Positions 47,901 through 58,849 of a stretch of 64,000 nt of DNA are shown piece after piece. Each line of letters starts with the position of its first letter. Position 1 is the first letter of the stretch. Below the pieces are notes generated by a model. That model was not told the origin of the DNA. It made no database searches and was given only the letters and a program-made list of their open reading frames with translations. This DNA is from Methylobacterium gossipiicola (GTDB lineage: Bacteria; Pseudomonadota; Alphaproteobacteria; Rhizobiales; Beijerinckiaceae), in contig NZ_FOPM01000022.1 of assembly GCF_900113485.1 (NCBI RefSeq), positions 1 through 64,000 on the forward strand. Reading direction: 5' to 3'. Both the position numbers and the translations under genes were made by a program.

Positions 47901-48045
47901 TGTGGGCGCAGCCGTCGCGCAGGATCTGCACCACTTGGAGCCTGTCGGCCACGGGATCGAACTGCGTCTTCACCGCATCCGGCCGCGTCGTCACCTGACT
48001 GAGGGTCAAGGCCGTCGCGAACAGCTTGATCAGGATGATGTTCAT
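44998..48045 (-). CDS. Bifunctional penicillin-binding protein, class A (PBP1-type)
   Basis: This peptidoglycan glycosyltransferase-transpeptidase has 1015 residues. The GT51 domain has the catalytic E180 in AAEDKRFETHHGID and GGSTITQQ at 211-218. The transpeptidase has S608-TLK611, S668-K-N670 and K800-TGTS. An Ala/Lys-rich linker of about 70 residues (420-490) joins the two, and the C-terminal 90 residues are charged and Arg/Asp-rich. The N-terminal membrane anchor (NIILIKLFATALTL) is short for the class. Otherwise it is complete. A 128-bp spacer separates it from the ubiB-like gene. Confidence 0.95.
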   Translation of the reverse strand: MNIILIKLFATALTLSQVTTRPDAVKTQFDPVADRLQVVQILRDGCAHMRKAFDIEDINLDELISTAMEDPTAIAGASAPKLLHGLDIGELAVSYRQFCKGEDPVNSPFDAGEVIAFYNKAVLDLPSAEALKERKLPGASLILDGAGKRYAEAFEANGRRLSVPIADVPTMVQKAFVAAEDKRFETHHGIDERGVIRAFIGNLAAPGRPAGGSTITQQVVKNLSVGDDVTYERKIREMIVASRLEHILAKPQILELYLNGIYLGRGAYGIEMAARSYFGKSVGQLTVPEAALLAGMPKGPNFYSPDRYPDRAKERRAYVLARMKEEGVITEAQLTQAANAPLGLSPIETARRDSGFYFVDHLTREARTFAGIDSLTSASHTVRSTINAGLQTATETALQDGLASYERATGRQHYAGPELNLADAVRKLDAATPALEASAAAAPLLTGDAGKPAEAKPPTTKAERKAAREAAKVAAKGTPSKPAGPKPTWQRALENARPVLYDVHWPLAVVLDPGRGGTAKAGLADGRTISLEPGPARGRLAIYDVVRVKLRDPSARTPRADLRVRPSVQGAALVLENRTGRILAMAGGFSYPLSQLNRVTQTVRQPGSTLKPVTYLAALNAGLQPNTLVMDAAVTLPPIGGVGDSWSPKNYDGGGSGATTLRRGLEFSKNLVTARLLQGGIADKAPASLQKVCDLALEAQLYAGCERYYPFVLGAQPVRMVDLAAFYAAIANEGARPAPYALESVERDGKNLYTHTARPPVRIGSADRVAFYQLKTMLQGVTQHGTAAALSRFSGSIAGKTGTSENENDAWFAGFTNEITIVVWVGYDNADGTRKTLGRGQTGGHLAVPIAGTILQAAWANGVPRTPLAPPSAEARPYLTDLPIDARSGERVSGGGFMEHFRLANGQVADTQYKLLPRETRVARRPDAEDGDLGGAEDGADVAGDLYGTLPSRGAERDLLDPFGESRARAPSRRAQRDPDPLWPGTQRSPFGDDEAYARPRRRDPDYLFGDDPRY

Positions 48046-48173
48046 GAAAGCCGTAAAGACAGCGGTTCTTCGGGCACGCGATCGGCGCGCGGGGAAGCCT
48101 CAGAATGCGCCGCACAACGCGGCTGATTTAAGGTGACGCTTGTCCGCCGCCGCCGAAGGCCCGGAAGCACCCG

Positions 48174-49808
48174 CTACTTGTTGCGCCCAAGCAGCACCAG
48201 CCAGCCGATCCCGATCACGCACACCATCGCCCCCACCGTGACGAAGGCCGGGGTGCCGAGATCCATGAAGCGCGGCGCCAACTGCGTCGCGAAGGCCGCG
48301 ACGATGAGGGCGACGGCGATGCGGGCGGCGGCCCGCTCGATGCCACGGGTGAGCTTCTCGATACCCTTGAGTTCGATCTCGACGGTGACGCGCCCCTGCT
48401 TCAGGCGCACCAGCATGAGGTGGATGAGGGTCGGCAGTTCGGAGGCCGCCCCGAACAGGCCGGCGCCCACGGCCTCGACCTTGCGGGTGAGGCCCTTGAT
48501 GGAGAATTGCGCGGCGAGCTTGCGCTTCACCGTGGGGCCGGCGGCCGAGAACAGGTCGAAGTTCGGGTCGAGCTGGCGCATCACCCCGTCGGCCGTCACC
48601 AGCCCCTTGAACAGGATCGCGAGGTCGGTGGGCATGGCGAGGTCGTTCTCGCGGGCCATGGTCATGAAGTCCGTGAGCAGCGCCCCGAAATCCAGCGTCG
48701 CGCCGGTGTGGCGGGCGATGAAGGCCTGGGACGAGGCTTCGAGCTTGGTCAGATCCGGATTGCTCGATCCGGTCCAGTCGAGGAGCACGGCCATGAGCCC
48801 GTCAGCATCCTCCTTCAGCATGGCGCCGATGAGCATCAGGAGCTGGTTGCGGCGGCGCTCGGACAGGCGGCCGATAATGCCGAAATCGATGAAGCCGATC
48901 CGGTCGTCGGCCATGATCAGCATGTTGCCCGGATGCGGATCGGCGTGGAAAACGCCCTCGATCAGGGCCATCTGCAGGAAGGCGTCGGTGCCCTTCTGGG
49001 CGAGGCGCACCTTGTCGATCCCCGCGGCATCGAGGCGGGCGTGGTCGTTGGGCGGGATGCCGTGGATGAATTCCTGCACGAGGACGCGCTCGGAGGTCCA
49101 TTCCCAGTGGATCTTCGGCACCACGATGTCGTCGCGGTCGGAAAAGATCGCCGCGATGGTCTCGCAGTTGCGGGCCTCGTTGATGAGATCGAGCTCGCCG
49201 TAGAGGCCGCTCGCCAGGTGCCGCATCTGTTCCTGCGGCTGATAGCGGCCGAATTCCGGCCACTCGGCGACGACGATCCGGGTGGCGTGCCCCAGCAACC
49301 GCAGATCGGCCTCGATGATCTTGCGCAGGCCGGGACGCAGGACCTTGACCACCACCTCCTCGCCCGAATGCAGGCGCGCCCGGTAGACCTGGGCGATGGA
49401 GGCGGCGGCCAGCGGCACCGTGTCGAACTCGGCGAAGACCTCGTCGGGGGGCGCGCCGAGATCCTCCTCGAGCTGGGGCCGGATGCGCTCCCACGGGATC
49501 GGCGAGACCTGGCTGTGCAGCTTCTCGAGTTCCTCCGTCCATTCTGGCGTGAGGAGATCGGGCCGGCTCGCCAGGATCTGCCCGAGCTTGACGAAGGTCG
49601 GGCCCAGGGCCTCGATGGCTCGGCGCACCCGCTGGGGCTGCGACAGGCGGGTGATGTCGACCCGGGGCGTGCGCCGCTTGGCGAGGCGCGCCACCTGGGC
49701 GATGCCGAGGCGCTCGACCACCTTGGTGACCCCGTACCCGATGAGCACGGCGGCGATCTCGCCGAGGCGTTGCCGGTCGCGCGCGGCGACGAAGGCGGTT
49801 TTCAGCAT
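48174..49808 (-). CDS. AarF/UbiB-family ABC1 kinase-like protein
   Basis: UbiB/Coq8-type proteins are atypical kinase-fold ATPases needed for ubiquinone synthesis or related lipid handling. The 544 residues show the KxGQ motif (K74-LGQ), the alanine-rich loop PLAAASIAQVYRA (132-144), HADPHPGN (288-295) and the metal-binding DFG (308-310). Two C-terminal transmembrane helices (about 498-540) match UbiB. Nothing else of the ubiquinone pathway is adjacent, so it may be UbiB or a paralogue. It is divergent from the MBL gene at 50 kb. Confidence 0.9.
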   Translation of the reverse strand: MLKTAFVAARDRQRLGEIAAVLIGYGVTKVVERLGIAQVARLAKRRTPRVDITRLSQPQRVRRAIEALGPTFVKLGQILASRPDLLTPEWTEELEKLHSQVSPIPWERIRPQLEEDLGAPPDEVFAEFDTVPLAAASIAQVYRARLHSGEEVVVKVLRPGLRKIIEADLRLLGHATRIVVAEWPEFGRYQPQEQMRHLASGLYGELDLINEARNCETIAAIFSDRDDIVVPKIHWEWTSERVLVQEFIHGIPPNDHARLDAAGIDKVRLAQKGTDAFLQMALIEGVFHADPHPGNMLIMADDRIGFIDFGIIGRLSERRRNQLLMLIGAMLKEDADGLMAVLLDWTGSSNPDLTKLEASSQAFIARHTGATLDFGALLTDFMTMARENDLAMPTDLAILFKGLVTADGVMRQLDPNFDLFSAAGPTVKRKLAAQFSIKGLTRKVEAVGAGLFGAASELPTLIHLMLVRLKQGRVTVEIELKGIEKLTRGIERAAARIAVALIVAAFATQLAPRFMDLGTPAFVTVGAMVCVIGIGWLVLLGRNK

Positions 49809-50008
49809 GTGCGCGTGAGACCCGGCTGGGGGGAGGAGAGGTAGGCTTGGCGCCCCGACAACGAAACCGGACGCAGTTGGGTTCGGCTAGCCCCGGGGCG
49901 AGGCCGAAGTTTGGCGGCGACGGCCCCCGCGACGGATTCGCCCCGCAGGCCGTCTCGCGCTAGACACGACGCTTCCCGCGCCCTCGGGGCGCATGTGCGA
50001 GAGAAGCG

Positions 50009-50653
50009 ATGTCAGGCACGCCCCGCGCCGGTATCATTCCGGTGACGCCCTTCCAGCAGAATTGCACCCTGATCTGGTCCGACGAGACCAAGGTCGGCGC
50101 CGTGGTCGATCCCGGCGGCGACCTCGACCGGATCGAGGCGGCGATCCAGGCGCAGGGCCTCACCATCGAGAAGATTCTCCTCACCCATGGGCATATCGAC
50201 CATGCGGGCGGGGCGGACGAACTCCGGCAACGCCTCGGCGTCCCCATCGAGGGCCCGCACGAGGCCGACCGCTACCTCCTCGACAGCCTGCCCGAGACCG
50301 GCGCCAATTACGGCCTCGACGGCGCCCGCGCGGTGACGCCGGACCGCTGGCTCGTGGAGGGCGACGCCGTGACGGTGGGAGACCTCACCTTCGATATCCT
50401 GCACGCACCGGGGCATTCGCCCGGCAGCGTGGTGTTCGTGAGCCGGGACGCGCGCTTCGCCCTCGTGGGCGACGTGGTGTTCAAGGGCTCGGTCGGCCGC
50501 ACCGACCTGCCGGGGGGCAACCACGACCAGCTCATCCGCGCCATCAAGGAGAAGGTGCTGCCGCTCGGCGACGACGTCGCCTTCATCCCCGGCCACGGCC
50601 CGACGAGCACGCTCGGCGAGGAGCGCCTGAGCAATCCGTTCCTGCAGGATTGA
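50009..50653 (+). CDS. MBL-fold hydrolase, glyoxalase II-like
   Basis: The 214-residue cytoplasmic metallo-hydrolase has the metal motif THGHIDHAGG (H60, H62, D64, H65), a later HAPGHSPGSV histidine, the bridging aspartate in VGDVVF and the final histidine in IPGHGP. Length and motifs match the YcbL/glyoxalase II-like group, which acts on thioesters. The start ATG 50009 has GAGAG upstream. It lies 183 bp before gyrB on the same strand. Confidence 0.9.
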   Translation: MSGTPRAGIIPVTPFQQNCTLIWSDETKVGAVVDPGGDLDRIEAAIQAQGLTIEKILLTHGHIDHAGGADELRQRLGVPIEGPHEADRYLLDSLPETGANYGLDGARAVTPDRWLVEGDAVTVGDLTFDILHAPGHSPGSVVFVSRDARFALVGDVVFKGSVGRTDLPGGNHDQLIRAIKEKVLPLGDDVAFIPGHGPTSTLGEERLSNPFLQD

Positions 50654-50812
50654 TCGTTTCCCAAACGCCTCACGCCACCCGTGGACGGGGGCCGCCCGGC
50701 ACCCGTCCCGGCCCGAGAAAGCAATGCATTCTCAAGGCAAAGCGCCTATATCGAGTGCACGCCCACCGCAGGCGTGCCCATGGCTGACGCCAGGGCACGA
50801 AGGATCCCGTGA

Positions 50813-53302
<2,490 letters not shown>

Positions 53303-53380
53303 TCCGGGAGCCACGCCGGGACGGTCCGGCTCGCCTCGCGGATCTGTCATCGAACCGTTGCCGTTAAGATCCGTTGTCCG

Positions 53381-53398
53381 CCGGCCCCTGAGGGCCGG
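53381..53398 (+). promoter_or_regulatory. Hairpin between gyrB and the cytochrome gene
   Basis: CCGGCCC (53381-53387) and GGGCCGG (53392-53398) form a 7-bp stem with a CTGA tetraloop, 16 bp before the next start codon. No T-run follows. It may limit read-through from gyrB or shape translation of the downstream gene; the role is not shown. Confidence 0.35.
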
Positions 53399-53413
53399 AG
53401 ACACTCCCTCGGC

Positions 53414-55366
53414 ATGCGTTCCCGTTCCCTCCTCGTCGGCGCCCTCGCTGTCCTCGCCGCCGGCGTCGGCGTCGCCGGGTTCGGCCGCTTCAGCTACGCA
53501 CCGACCCCGGCACGCGACGCCCTCGCGAACCCCGACCGCTATCCGATTCGCACGGCCTACGACGTCCTCGGGCGCCGCATCGGCCACGAGGAGGCGCAGG
53601 CTCTGCGCGCCACCGAAGCGGGGCGCCGGACGCTGTCGCCCGAGAACGGCGCCTTCGCCATCGATGCGGCGGTGGTCGCGCGGGGACGCGAGGCCTTTTA
53701 CACCGAGACCTTCGGCAACGAGGTCTTTCTCACCGACGTCATGGGGATGCTGGACGGTGCCCTGACGCCCTACGAGGTCGCCCGCGCCGTGCTGATGCTG
53801 GGCGGTCAGGCGACGAACAACCTCCGGGTCCGGGTCGCCCAGGATGTCCGTATCGGCGACCGGCAATGGCGCAAGGGCGACCTCGTCTCGACGGGCCTCG
53901 ACGTCGAGAAAGGGGGGCTCGGCATCATAGGCCTGAAGACCTTCTACGACCGGGGGCACCTGCGCCTCGGCATCACCTGCGCCCTCTGCCACGCAGCGGT
54001 CGATCCCAAAACCGGCAAGGTGGTGGAGGGCGCCCCGAACACCGACCTCAATGCCGGCCTGCTGCTCGCCCTCTCGGCCAACGCCTCCGCCTACTTCATG
54101 CACGGCAGCGTCGATCTCGCCGCCCTCGCCGGCGACCCGTCGCGGACCGTGGCGACGCAAGGGGGCGGCACCGCGGTGCTGCCGGACCGCGACAGGCTGG
54201 AAGCGGCGGCCAAGATCGAGGTCGCGAGCTGGCCGCCGGGCAGCTTCGATTCCTCGGCCGACCGGGTGACGAACCCGACCTCGATCCCGTCGAGCTTTTC
54301 CGCCTACGGCGAACCCTACAGCTGGAGCGGCCGCGAGGCGGTGGGGCCGTTCCACGGCCTGTCGTCCCTGAACAACAACGTGCATGCTGCCAATTCCGAC
54401 ACGACGCAGCTCGCCGCCGCAGCCCCCTGGCTGTTCGGCCTCGATCCCGACCTCTACCTCGGCATTCTTTTCCAGGGGGCGGTGAATCCGGGCCTGCGCT
54501 ACGACCCGAAGGGTGGGCGGACCCCGAGCGCGATCCTGGCCGCCTTCGATCCGACCCCCGGCTCGCCCGGCCTCAACCGCTACGCCGTCCTGCCGAGCTT
54601 TCCCGCCACGAACTACGTGACCGACAACGGACTGTTCGCCTCCGTGGCGGGCGAGCCCGCGAACTTCGCCAACAACGCCATGTCGGCCTTCCAGAACCTG
54701 CTGCGCCCACCGGCCGCTCCGAAGGCGGATGTGGCGACGGGGCGCGCGGTGTTCGAACGGGCCGGGTGCGGCGGCTGCCATGCCGGCCCCGCGCTTACCA
54801 ACAACCGGATCGTCCCCGTGGCCGAGATCGGCACGGAGCCGACCCGCGCCCGCGCCGGAGCCAAGATGGAAGCGCGCCTCGCGCCCCCGGCGATGTTCGC
54901 GACCGACACGCCGTTCCCCCTGCCGGCCGACCCGAAGCTCGTGCCGATCCCCGTGGAAGGCGAAGCCCTGGCCCAACTCCGGCTCGGCTGGGCGCATGCG
55001 GGGACGGACGGCGGCTACAAGGTTCCGAACCTCGTCGGCCTCGCTTGGTCGGCGCCCTACCTCCACGACGGCGGCGTCGCGGTGGGAGCCGATCCGGCCG
55101 CTCAGCTCGGGGTGCCCGGCACCCTCGACCGCGGCGTCGTGCCCGATCCGCGCAACAGCCTGCGCGCCCTGGTGGACCGAGACCTGCGCGGACGGGTCGT
55201 GGCCGCCAATCGCGCCTCGGCCACGGCCCGCACCGCGCGGGTCACCGGCGAGGGACACGCCTACTGGGTCGATCCGGCGGCCGGCTTCTCCCCCGGCGAC
55301 CAGGAGGCTTTGCTCGCCTACCTGCTCTCCGTCGATGCCCTGACGCAGGACGTGCCGGTGCCGTGA
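53414..55366 (+). CDS. Di-haem cytochrome c, exported
   Basis: The 650-residue product has an N-terminal signal or anchor (LLVGALAVLAAGVGVAGF) and two CxxCH haem-binding motifs, CALCH at 189-193 and CGGCH at 452-456. The second haem domain recalls di-haem oxidoreductase or cytochrome-peroxidase-like proteins, with a gap of 260 residues between motifs. It would act in periplasmic electron transfer, but the partner and substrate are unknown. The ATG has no strong ribosome binding site. It is followed after 10 bp by an MHS transporter, so both are probably cotranscribed. Confidence 0.86.
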   Translation: MRSRSLLVGALAVLAAGVGVAGFGRFSYAPTPARDALANPDRYPIRTAYDVLGRRIGHEEAQALRATEAGRRTLSPENGAFAIDAAVVARGREAFYTETFGNEVFLTDVMGMLDGALTPYEVARAVLMLGGQATNNLRVRVAQDVRIGDRQWRKGDLVSTGLDVEKGGLGIIGLKTFYDRGHLRLGITCALCHAAVDPKTGKVVEGAPNTDLNAGLLLALSANASAYFMHGSVDLAALAGDPSRTVATQGGGTAVLPDRDRLEAAAKIEVASWPPGSFDSSADRVTNPTSIPSSFSAYGEPYSWSGREAVGPFHGLSSLNNNVHAANSDTTQLAAAAPWLFGLDPDLYLGILFQGAVNPGLRYDPKGGRTPSAILAAFDPTPGSPGLNRYAVLPSFPATNYVTDNGLFASVAGEPANFANNAMSAFQNLLRPPAAPKADVATGRAVFERAGCGGCHAGPALTNNRIVPVAEIGTEPTRARAGAKMEARLAPPAMFATDTPFPLPADPKLVPIPVEGEALAQLRLGWAHAGTDGGYKVPNLVGLAWSAPYLHDGGVAVGADPAAQLGVPGTLDRGVVPDPRNSLRALVDRDLRGRVVAANRASATARTARVTGEGHAYWVDPAAGFSPGDQEALLAYLLSVDALTQDVPVP

Positions 55367-55376
55367 GGGCGAGGAG

Positions 55377-56693
55377 ATGACGATGCGGACGGATGGGACC
55401 ACCGGGGAGGCGCCGCGCCTGGAGCGCAAGGCGGTCGCCGCCGTCGTGCTCGGCAACGCCCTCGAATTCTACGACTTCACCATCTACGCCTTCTTCGCCA
55501 AACCCATCGGCGAGGCGTTCTTCCCGTCGCAGAACGCCACCGACAGCCTGCTCGCCTCCCTGGCGCTGTTCGGCATCGGCTACGTCATGCGCCCCATCGG
55601 CGGCATCCTCATCGGGGCCTTCGCGGACCGGGCCGGGCGCAAGCCCGCCATGCTCATCACCATCGCGCTCATGGCCCTCGGCATGATCCTGCTGGCGGCC
55701 TGCCCCGGCTATGAGACCCTGGGCGGCTGGGCGCAGGTGATCGTCATCGTCGGGCGCCTGATCCAGGGGCTGGCCCTCGGGGGCGAGGTCGGTCCCTCCA
55801 CCGCCTACCTGCTGGAGGCGGCCCCGCCGAAGCACCGGGGCTTCGTGGCGAGCTGGCAGATCGCCAGCCAGGGCTGCGCCGCCCTCATCGCCGGCGTGGT
55901 CGCCTCCGCCCTGACCTACGCCGTGGGCGACGGCGCCATGGCGGATTGGGGCTGGCGGGTGATGTTCGTCCTCGGCATCGGCGTCGTGCCCGTCGGCCTC
56001 ATCATCCGCCGCCACCTGCCCGAGACCGCCGGGGAGCGGACCGACCCGGCGGCTGCGGATTCCACGTTCGCGGTGGTCCGGCGCCTCCTGCGCGAGCACG
56101 CCCGGTTGCTGCTCCTCACCTTCGTCATCATCGCGGCTTCCACCGTCTCGAACGCGGTGGGCACCAACATGCCGGTCTATGCCCAGGCGACCCTGGGCCT
56201 CACCGAGACGGTCTCCACCGCCGTGCCCATCGCCCTCGGCCTCGCCTCCATCGCCTTCCCGCTGCTCGGCGGCTGGCTCGCCGACCGGTTCGGCCGGCGC
56301 GCGGTGATGATCTGGCCCCGCGCCCTCATCGTGGTGCTGACCGTGCCGGCCTTCGCGTGGCTCGTGCGCGATCCGACCGGCCCCTCGGTCTATGCCGTGA
56401 CCTTCCTACTGTCGGCCCTGTCGTCCATCAACGCCGCGGCGATCATCGTGGCGATCCCCGAGGCCCTGCCGCGCGCCGTGCGCAGCGCCGGCCTCTCCAT
56501 CGTCTACGCGTTCTCGGTGTCGATCTTCGGCGGCAGCACGAACTACGTGGTCAACAAGCTCATCGCCCTGTCGGGCGACAGGCTCGCCCCGGCCTATTAC
56601 CTCGTCGCCTTCAGCATCGTCGGGACCCTGGCGGCCCTCGCCATGCCGGAGACCCGCGGCAAGGACATGGAGGCGGACCCCGAAGCCGGATGA
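55377..56693 (+). CDS. MFS transporter, metabolite:H+ symporter (MHS) type
   Basis: The 438-residue transporter has about twelve hydrophobic segments. MHS features include GNALEFYDFTIYAFF in helix 1, RPIGGILIGAFADRAGRKPAM after helix 2, RLIQGLALGGEVGPSTAYLLE in helix 4 and the C-terminal LPETRGKDME. The substrate is probably a carboxylate or osmolyte. It starts 10 bp after the di-haem cytochrome stop, and a stem-loop follows 43 bp after its stop codon. Confidence 0.9.
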   Translation: MTMRTDGTTGEAPRLERKAVAAVVLGNALEFYDFTIYAFFAKPIGEAFFPSQNATDSLLASLALFGIGYVMRPIGGILIGAFADRAGRKPAMLITIALMALGMILLAACPGYETLGGWAQVIVIVGRLIQGLALGGEVGPSTAYLLEAAPPKHRGFVASWQIASQGCAALIAGVVASALTYAVGDGAMADWGWRVMFVLGIGVVPVGLIIRRHLPETAGERTDPAAADSTFAVVRRLLREHARLLLLTFVIIAASTVSNAVGTNMPVYAQATLGLTETVSTAVPIALGLASIAFPLLGGWLADRFGRRAVMIWPRALIVVLTVPAFAWLVRDPTGPSVYAVTFLLSALSSINAAAIIVAIPEALPRAVRSAGLSIVYAFSVSIFGGSTNYVVNKLIALSGDRLAPAYYLVAFSIVGTLAALAMPETRGKDMEADPEAG

Positions 56694-56736
56694 GGCGGGG
56701 CGCCACCCGGGTCGGACTTCGCAGAACACGCGAAAA

Positions 56737-56763
56737 GGGCGCCCGGCGCGAAGCCGGACGCCC
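56737..56763. terminator. Stem-loop between convergent genes
   Basis: GGGCGCCCGGC (56737-56747) pairs with GCCGGACGCCC (56753-56763) apart from one mismatch, around a 5-nt GCGAA loop. An A-run lies on the 5' side, so it terminates best on the - strand as read from the next gene; it may serve both. Confidence 0.65.
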
Positions 56764-56783
56764 CGATTCAGAACGCGGTCACC

Positions 56784-57083
56784 TTACCAGCGGTGATGCC
56801 AGCCGCCATGGCGGTAGCCGCCATGCCAGCCCCAGGGGCGGGCATAGCCCACGGGGCGGTAACCGCCCCAGCGGTGCCACCGCGGGCCGTACCAGCCGAC
56901 CCGGCGGTAGCCGTAGACGACGGGGCGCACCACGATGGGCCGGTAAACGACGTTGGGACGGCAATACCCGTAATAGCCGCGATGCCCACCGGGGCCGCAA
57001 CCGTCACGGGCTTCGGCCGCACCGGCCGTCGCCGCCATCGTACCGAGGGCCAGGACGGCTGCGCCAGCAAGTTTCAGTCGCAT
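56784..57083 (-). CDS. Small secreted GCG_CRPN-type protein
   Basis: From ATG 57083 the product has 99 residues: a signal peptide (RLKLAGAAVLALGTMAATAGA), then a segment GCGPGGHRGYYGYCRPN that fits the GCG...CRPN motif of a small alphaproteobacterial secreted family. A tail rich in Tyr, Gly, Trp, Arg and His follows. ATG 57083 is six bases after AGGAG; ATG 57089 overlaps it and is worse. Function is unknown in the family. A tandem TTGTAAC repeat lies about 75-90 bp upstream. Confidence 0.7.
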   Translation of the reverse strand: MRLKLAGAAVLALGTMAATAGAAEARDGCGPGGHRGYYGYCRPNVVYRPIVVRPVVYGYRRVGWYGPRWHRWGGYRPVGYARPWGWHGGYRHGGWHHRW

Positions 57084-57394
57084 TCGCATCTCCTCTGTTG
57101 CGATGGCGGTGAAACACCGATCTCGCGCGGAGGGTTGCAGACAATCGCGCCCGAAATTGTAACGGTTTGTAACAAAATCGGGAGTGGCGAGCCAAGCTCT
57201 GCAGATCAACCGGAGATCAGACCCGAACCGTCACTTTCCTTGGACAGACATGCCAAGCCGTCGAGCCTATCGGCTGTGCTCGTGCCGAAGGCATCGTCCG
57301 TCGAAGCGGAGGCATCCCGGCGCACGATGCGCTCCGGCCAAACGGCGATGAATCCGACGCATCGCAGTTCGCCGATCCCGGCCGGGGATCGGGA
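57084..57394. promoter_or_regulatory. Upstream region of the GCG_CRPN gene
   Basis: TTGTAAC occurs at 57157-57163 and again at 57167-57173, an exact 10-bp period that suits an OmpR/PhoB-type response regulator; on the coding (-) strand it reads GTTACAA twice. The rest of this 311-bp spacer, towards the PepSY gene, shows nothing else that I can support. Confidence 0.45.
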
Positions 57395-58843
57395 TCAGCG
57401 GGGCCGGGCCTCACGAGCCGGCCGGATTCGGCGCAGGCGGCGCCAGCCCAGCACGATCCCCGTGAGGGCGATGCCGGCCCCGAGGAGGTTCAGGCTCCAC
57501 ATGAGAACGTCCCAGACCGGTCGGTGGCGGGTGAGGATGGCGAAGTCGAAGCGGTGGGGCGCGGCGAACAGCCAGCGGTCGATCCGGCCGCTGCGGTCGA
57601 GGCGGGCCAGGAGTTCCCCCGTCTCCGGATCGAGATACGCCCAGGTCGCCGCCGGATCGTCGAACCGGACCCGGAGCACCGGCAGCCTCCGGGTGTCGTG
57701 ATGCGGGTACCAGTAGGCGTCGTAGGCCGTCAGGGTCTCCATGGCGGCGGCGGATCCGGGCAGCAGGCGCTCCGCCGCCGCCCGCAGGGCCTCGGGTGTC
57801 ACGGGCGGTGCGACCCGGCGCCGCCCTCCTGCATCGGCGCCGACGACATGGACCTGCCCGCCGAGGCCGAGGAACCGCACCTCGACGGTGGCGGGCGTCG
57901 CGACGGCGCGCAGGGTGTCGAGGCCGGGCAGGGGTGCGTCTCCCGCGAGGGCCGCCGCCAAGGCCGGCGTCGGCGCCGAGCCCGTGAACCAGTGGTTCGG
58001 GTTCATGGACAGCCAGCCGCTCGCCACGAAGGTGAGGAGAGTCAAGCCCCCGACGACGCCGAACAGGTGATGCCAGCGCCCCATGCCCCGATAGGGCGTC
58101 ACCCCCGAGGCGTAGGGGCGGCGCAGGCGCAGGCGCCAGACGCCGAGAACGAGGCCGCTCACCGCCCCCGCCATGGCGACCCCGGAAACCCACAGCACCA
58201 CGTCGCGCCACAGTGCGGCCCGGGCGCGGAGCGGCGTGAGGTAGATCCAGTGGGGGATCGAGCCGAGCCAGTTCCACGCGCGGGCAAAGCGCGTGGTCTC
58301 GAGGGCGACGGCGCCAGTCAGGGCCGAGACGTAGCGTTCGGTGCCGGCGGCATCGTCGAGGGCGACGACGTGGAAGGGGCGCAGGGCATCGTAGCGCGCC
58401 GTCACCGTCCACTGGTCGCGGAACACCGGAGTGACGGTGGGGTGGGGACCGGCATCGCCCCGTGCCCGCGCCAGGGCCAGGGCCTCGTCACGCGATATCG
58501 GGCCGAGCACCGCACCGGTCTCGGCGGAGACGACCCGGCGCTCGCCCGTGCCGAGGGTCACTTGATAAACCGGCGCGTCGCCCCGCAGACTCAGCGATAG
58601 ACTCGGCGGCAGGTGCGACAGGCTGAGGGACCGGAGCGCGGCGTCGGGACCGAGCCGCACCCGCTCCCAGGCGATGGGAGACAGGCCGGCGAGGCGCGCC
58701 GCCTCCGTGAGGTTCGGGAAGGGCACGTACATCATCACGAGGCCCGACAGGACCCAGGTGGCGAAGAACAGACCCGTGGCGATGCCGAGCCAGCGGTGGC
58801 CGAGGATCAACCACCGCTTCAGGGATTTCAGGACACGACGCAT
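57395..58843 (-). CDS. PepSY-domain membrane protein
   Basis: The 482-residue inner-membrane protein has about four transmembrane segments: an N-terminal one (HRWLGIATGLFFATWVLSGLVMMYV), two around residues 215-285, and one at the C-terminus. PepSY-like periplasmic regions lie between them. Histidines in GHRWLG, MGRWHHLFG and IPHWIY could bind haem, as in PepSY reductases linked to siderophore uptake (FoxB/PiuB-like). It starts 6 bp after the TonB-receptor stop codon, so the two form one operon and this protein probably works on the receptor's cargo. The reductase role is inferred. Confidence 0.85.
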   Translation of the reverse strand: MRRVLKSLKRWLILGHRWLGIATGLFFATWVLSGLVMMYVPFPNLTEAARLAGLSPIAWERVRLGPDAALRSLSLSHLPPSLSLSLRGDAPVYQVTLGTGERRVVSAETGAVLGPISRDEALALARARGDAGPHPTVTPVFRDQWTVTARYDALRPFHVVALDDAAGTERYVSALTGAVALETTRFARAWNWLGSIPHWIYLTPLRARAALWRDVVLWVSGVAMAGAVSGLVLGVWRLRLRRPYASGVTPYRGMGRWHHLFGVVGGLTLLTFVASGWLSMNPNHWFTGSAPTPALAAALAGDAPLPGLDTLRAVATPATVEVRFLGLGGQVHVVGADAGGRRRVAPPVTPEALRAAAERLLPGSAAAMETLTAYDAYWYPHHDTRRLPVLRVRFDDPAATWAYLDPETGELLARLDRSGRIDRWLFAAPHRFDFAILTRHRPVWDVLMWSLNLLGAGIALTGIVLGWRRLRRIRPAREARPR

Positions 58844-58849
58844 GCGCTT

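Noticed and set aside
45346..48126. Long + strand frame opposite the penicillin-binding protein
   Set aside because: It is a shadow of the - strand gene, whose GT51 and transpeptidase motifs are intact. The + frame shows only biased composition.
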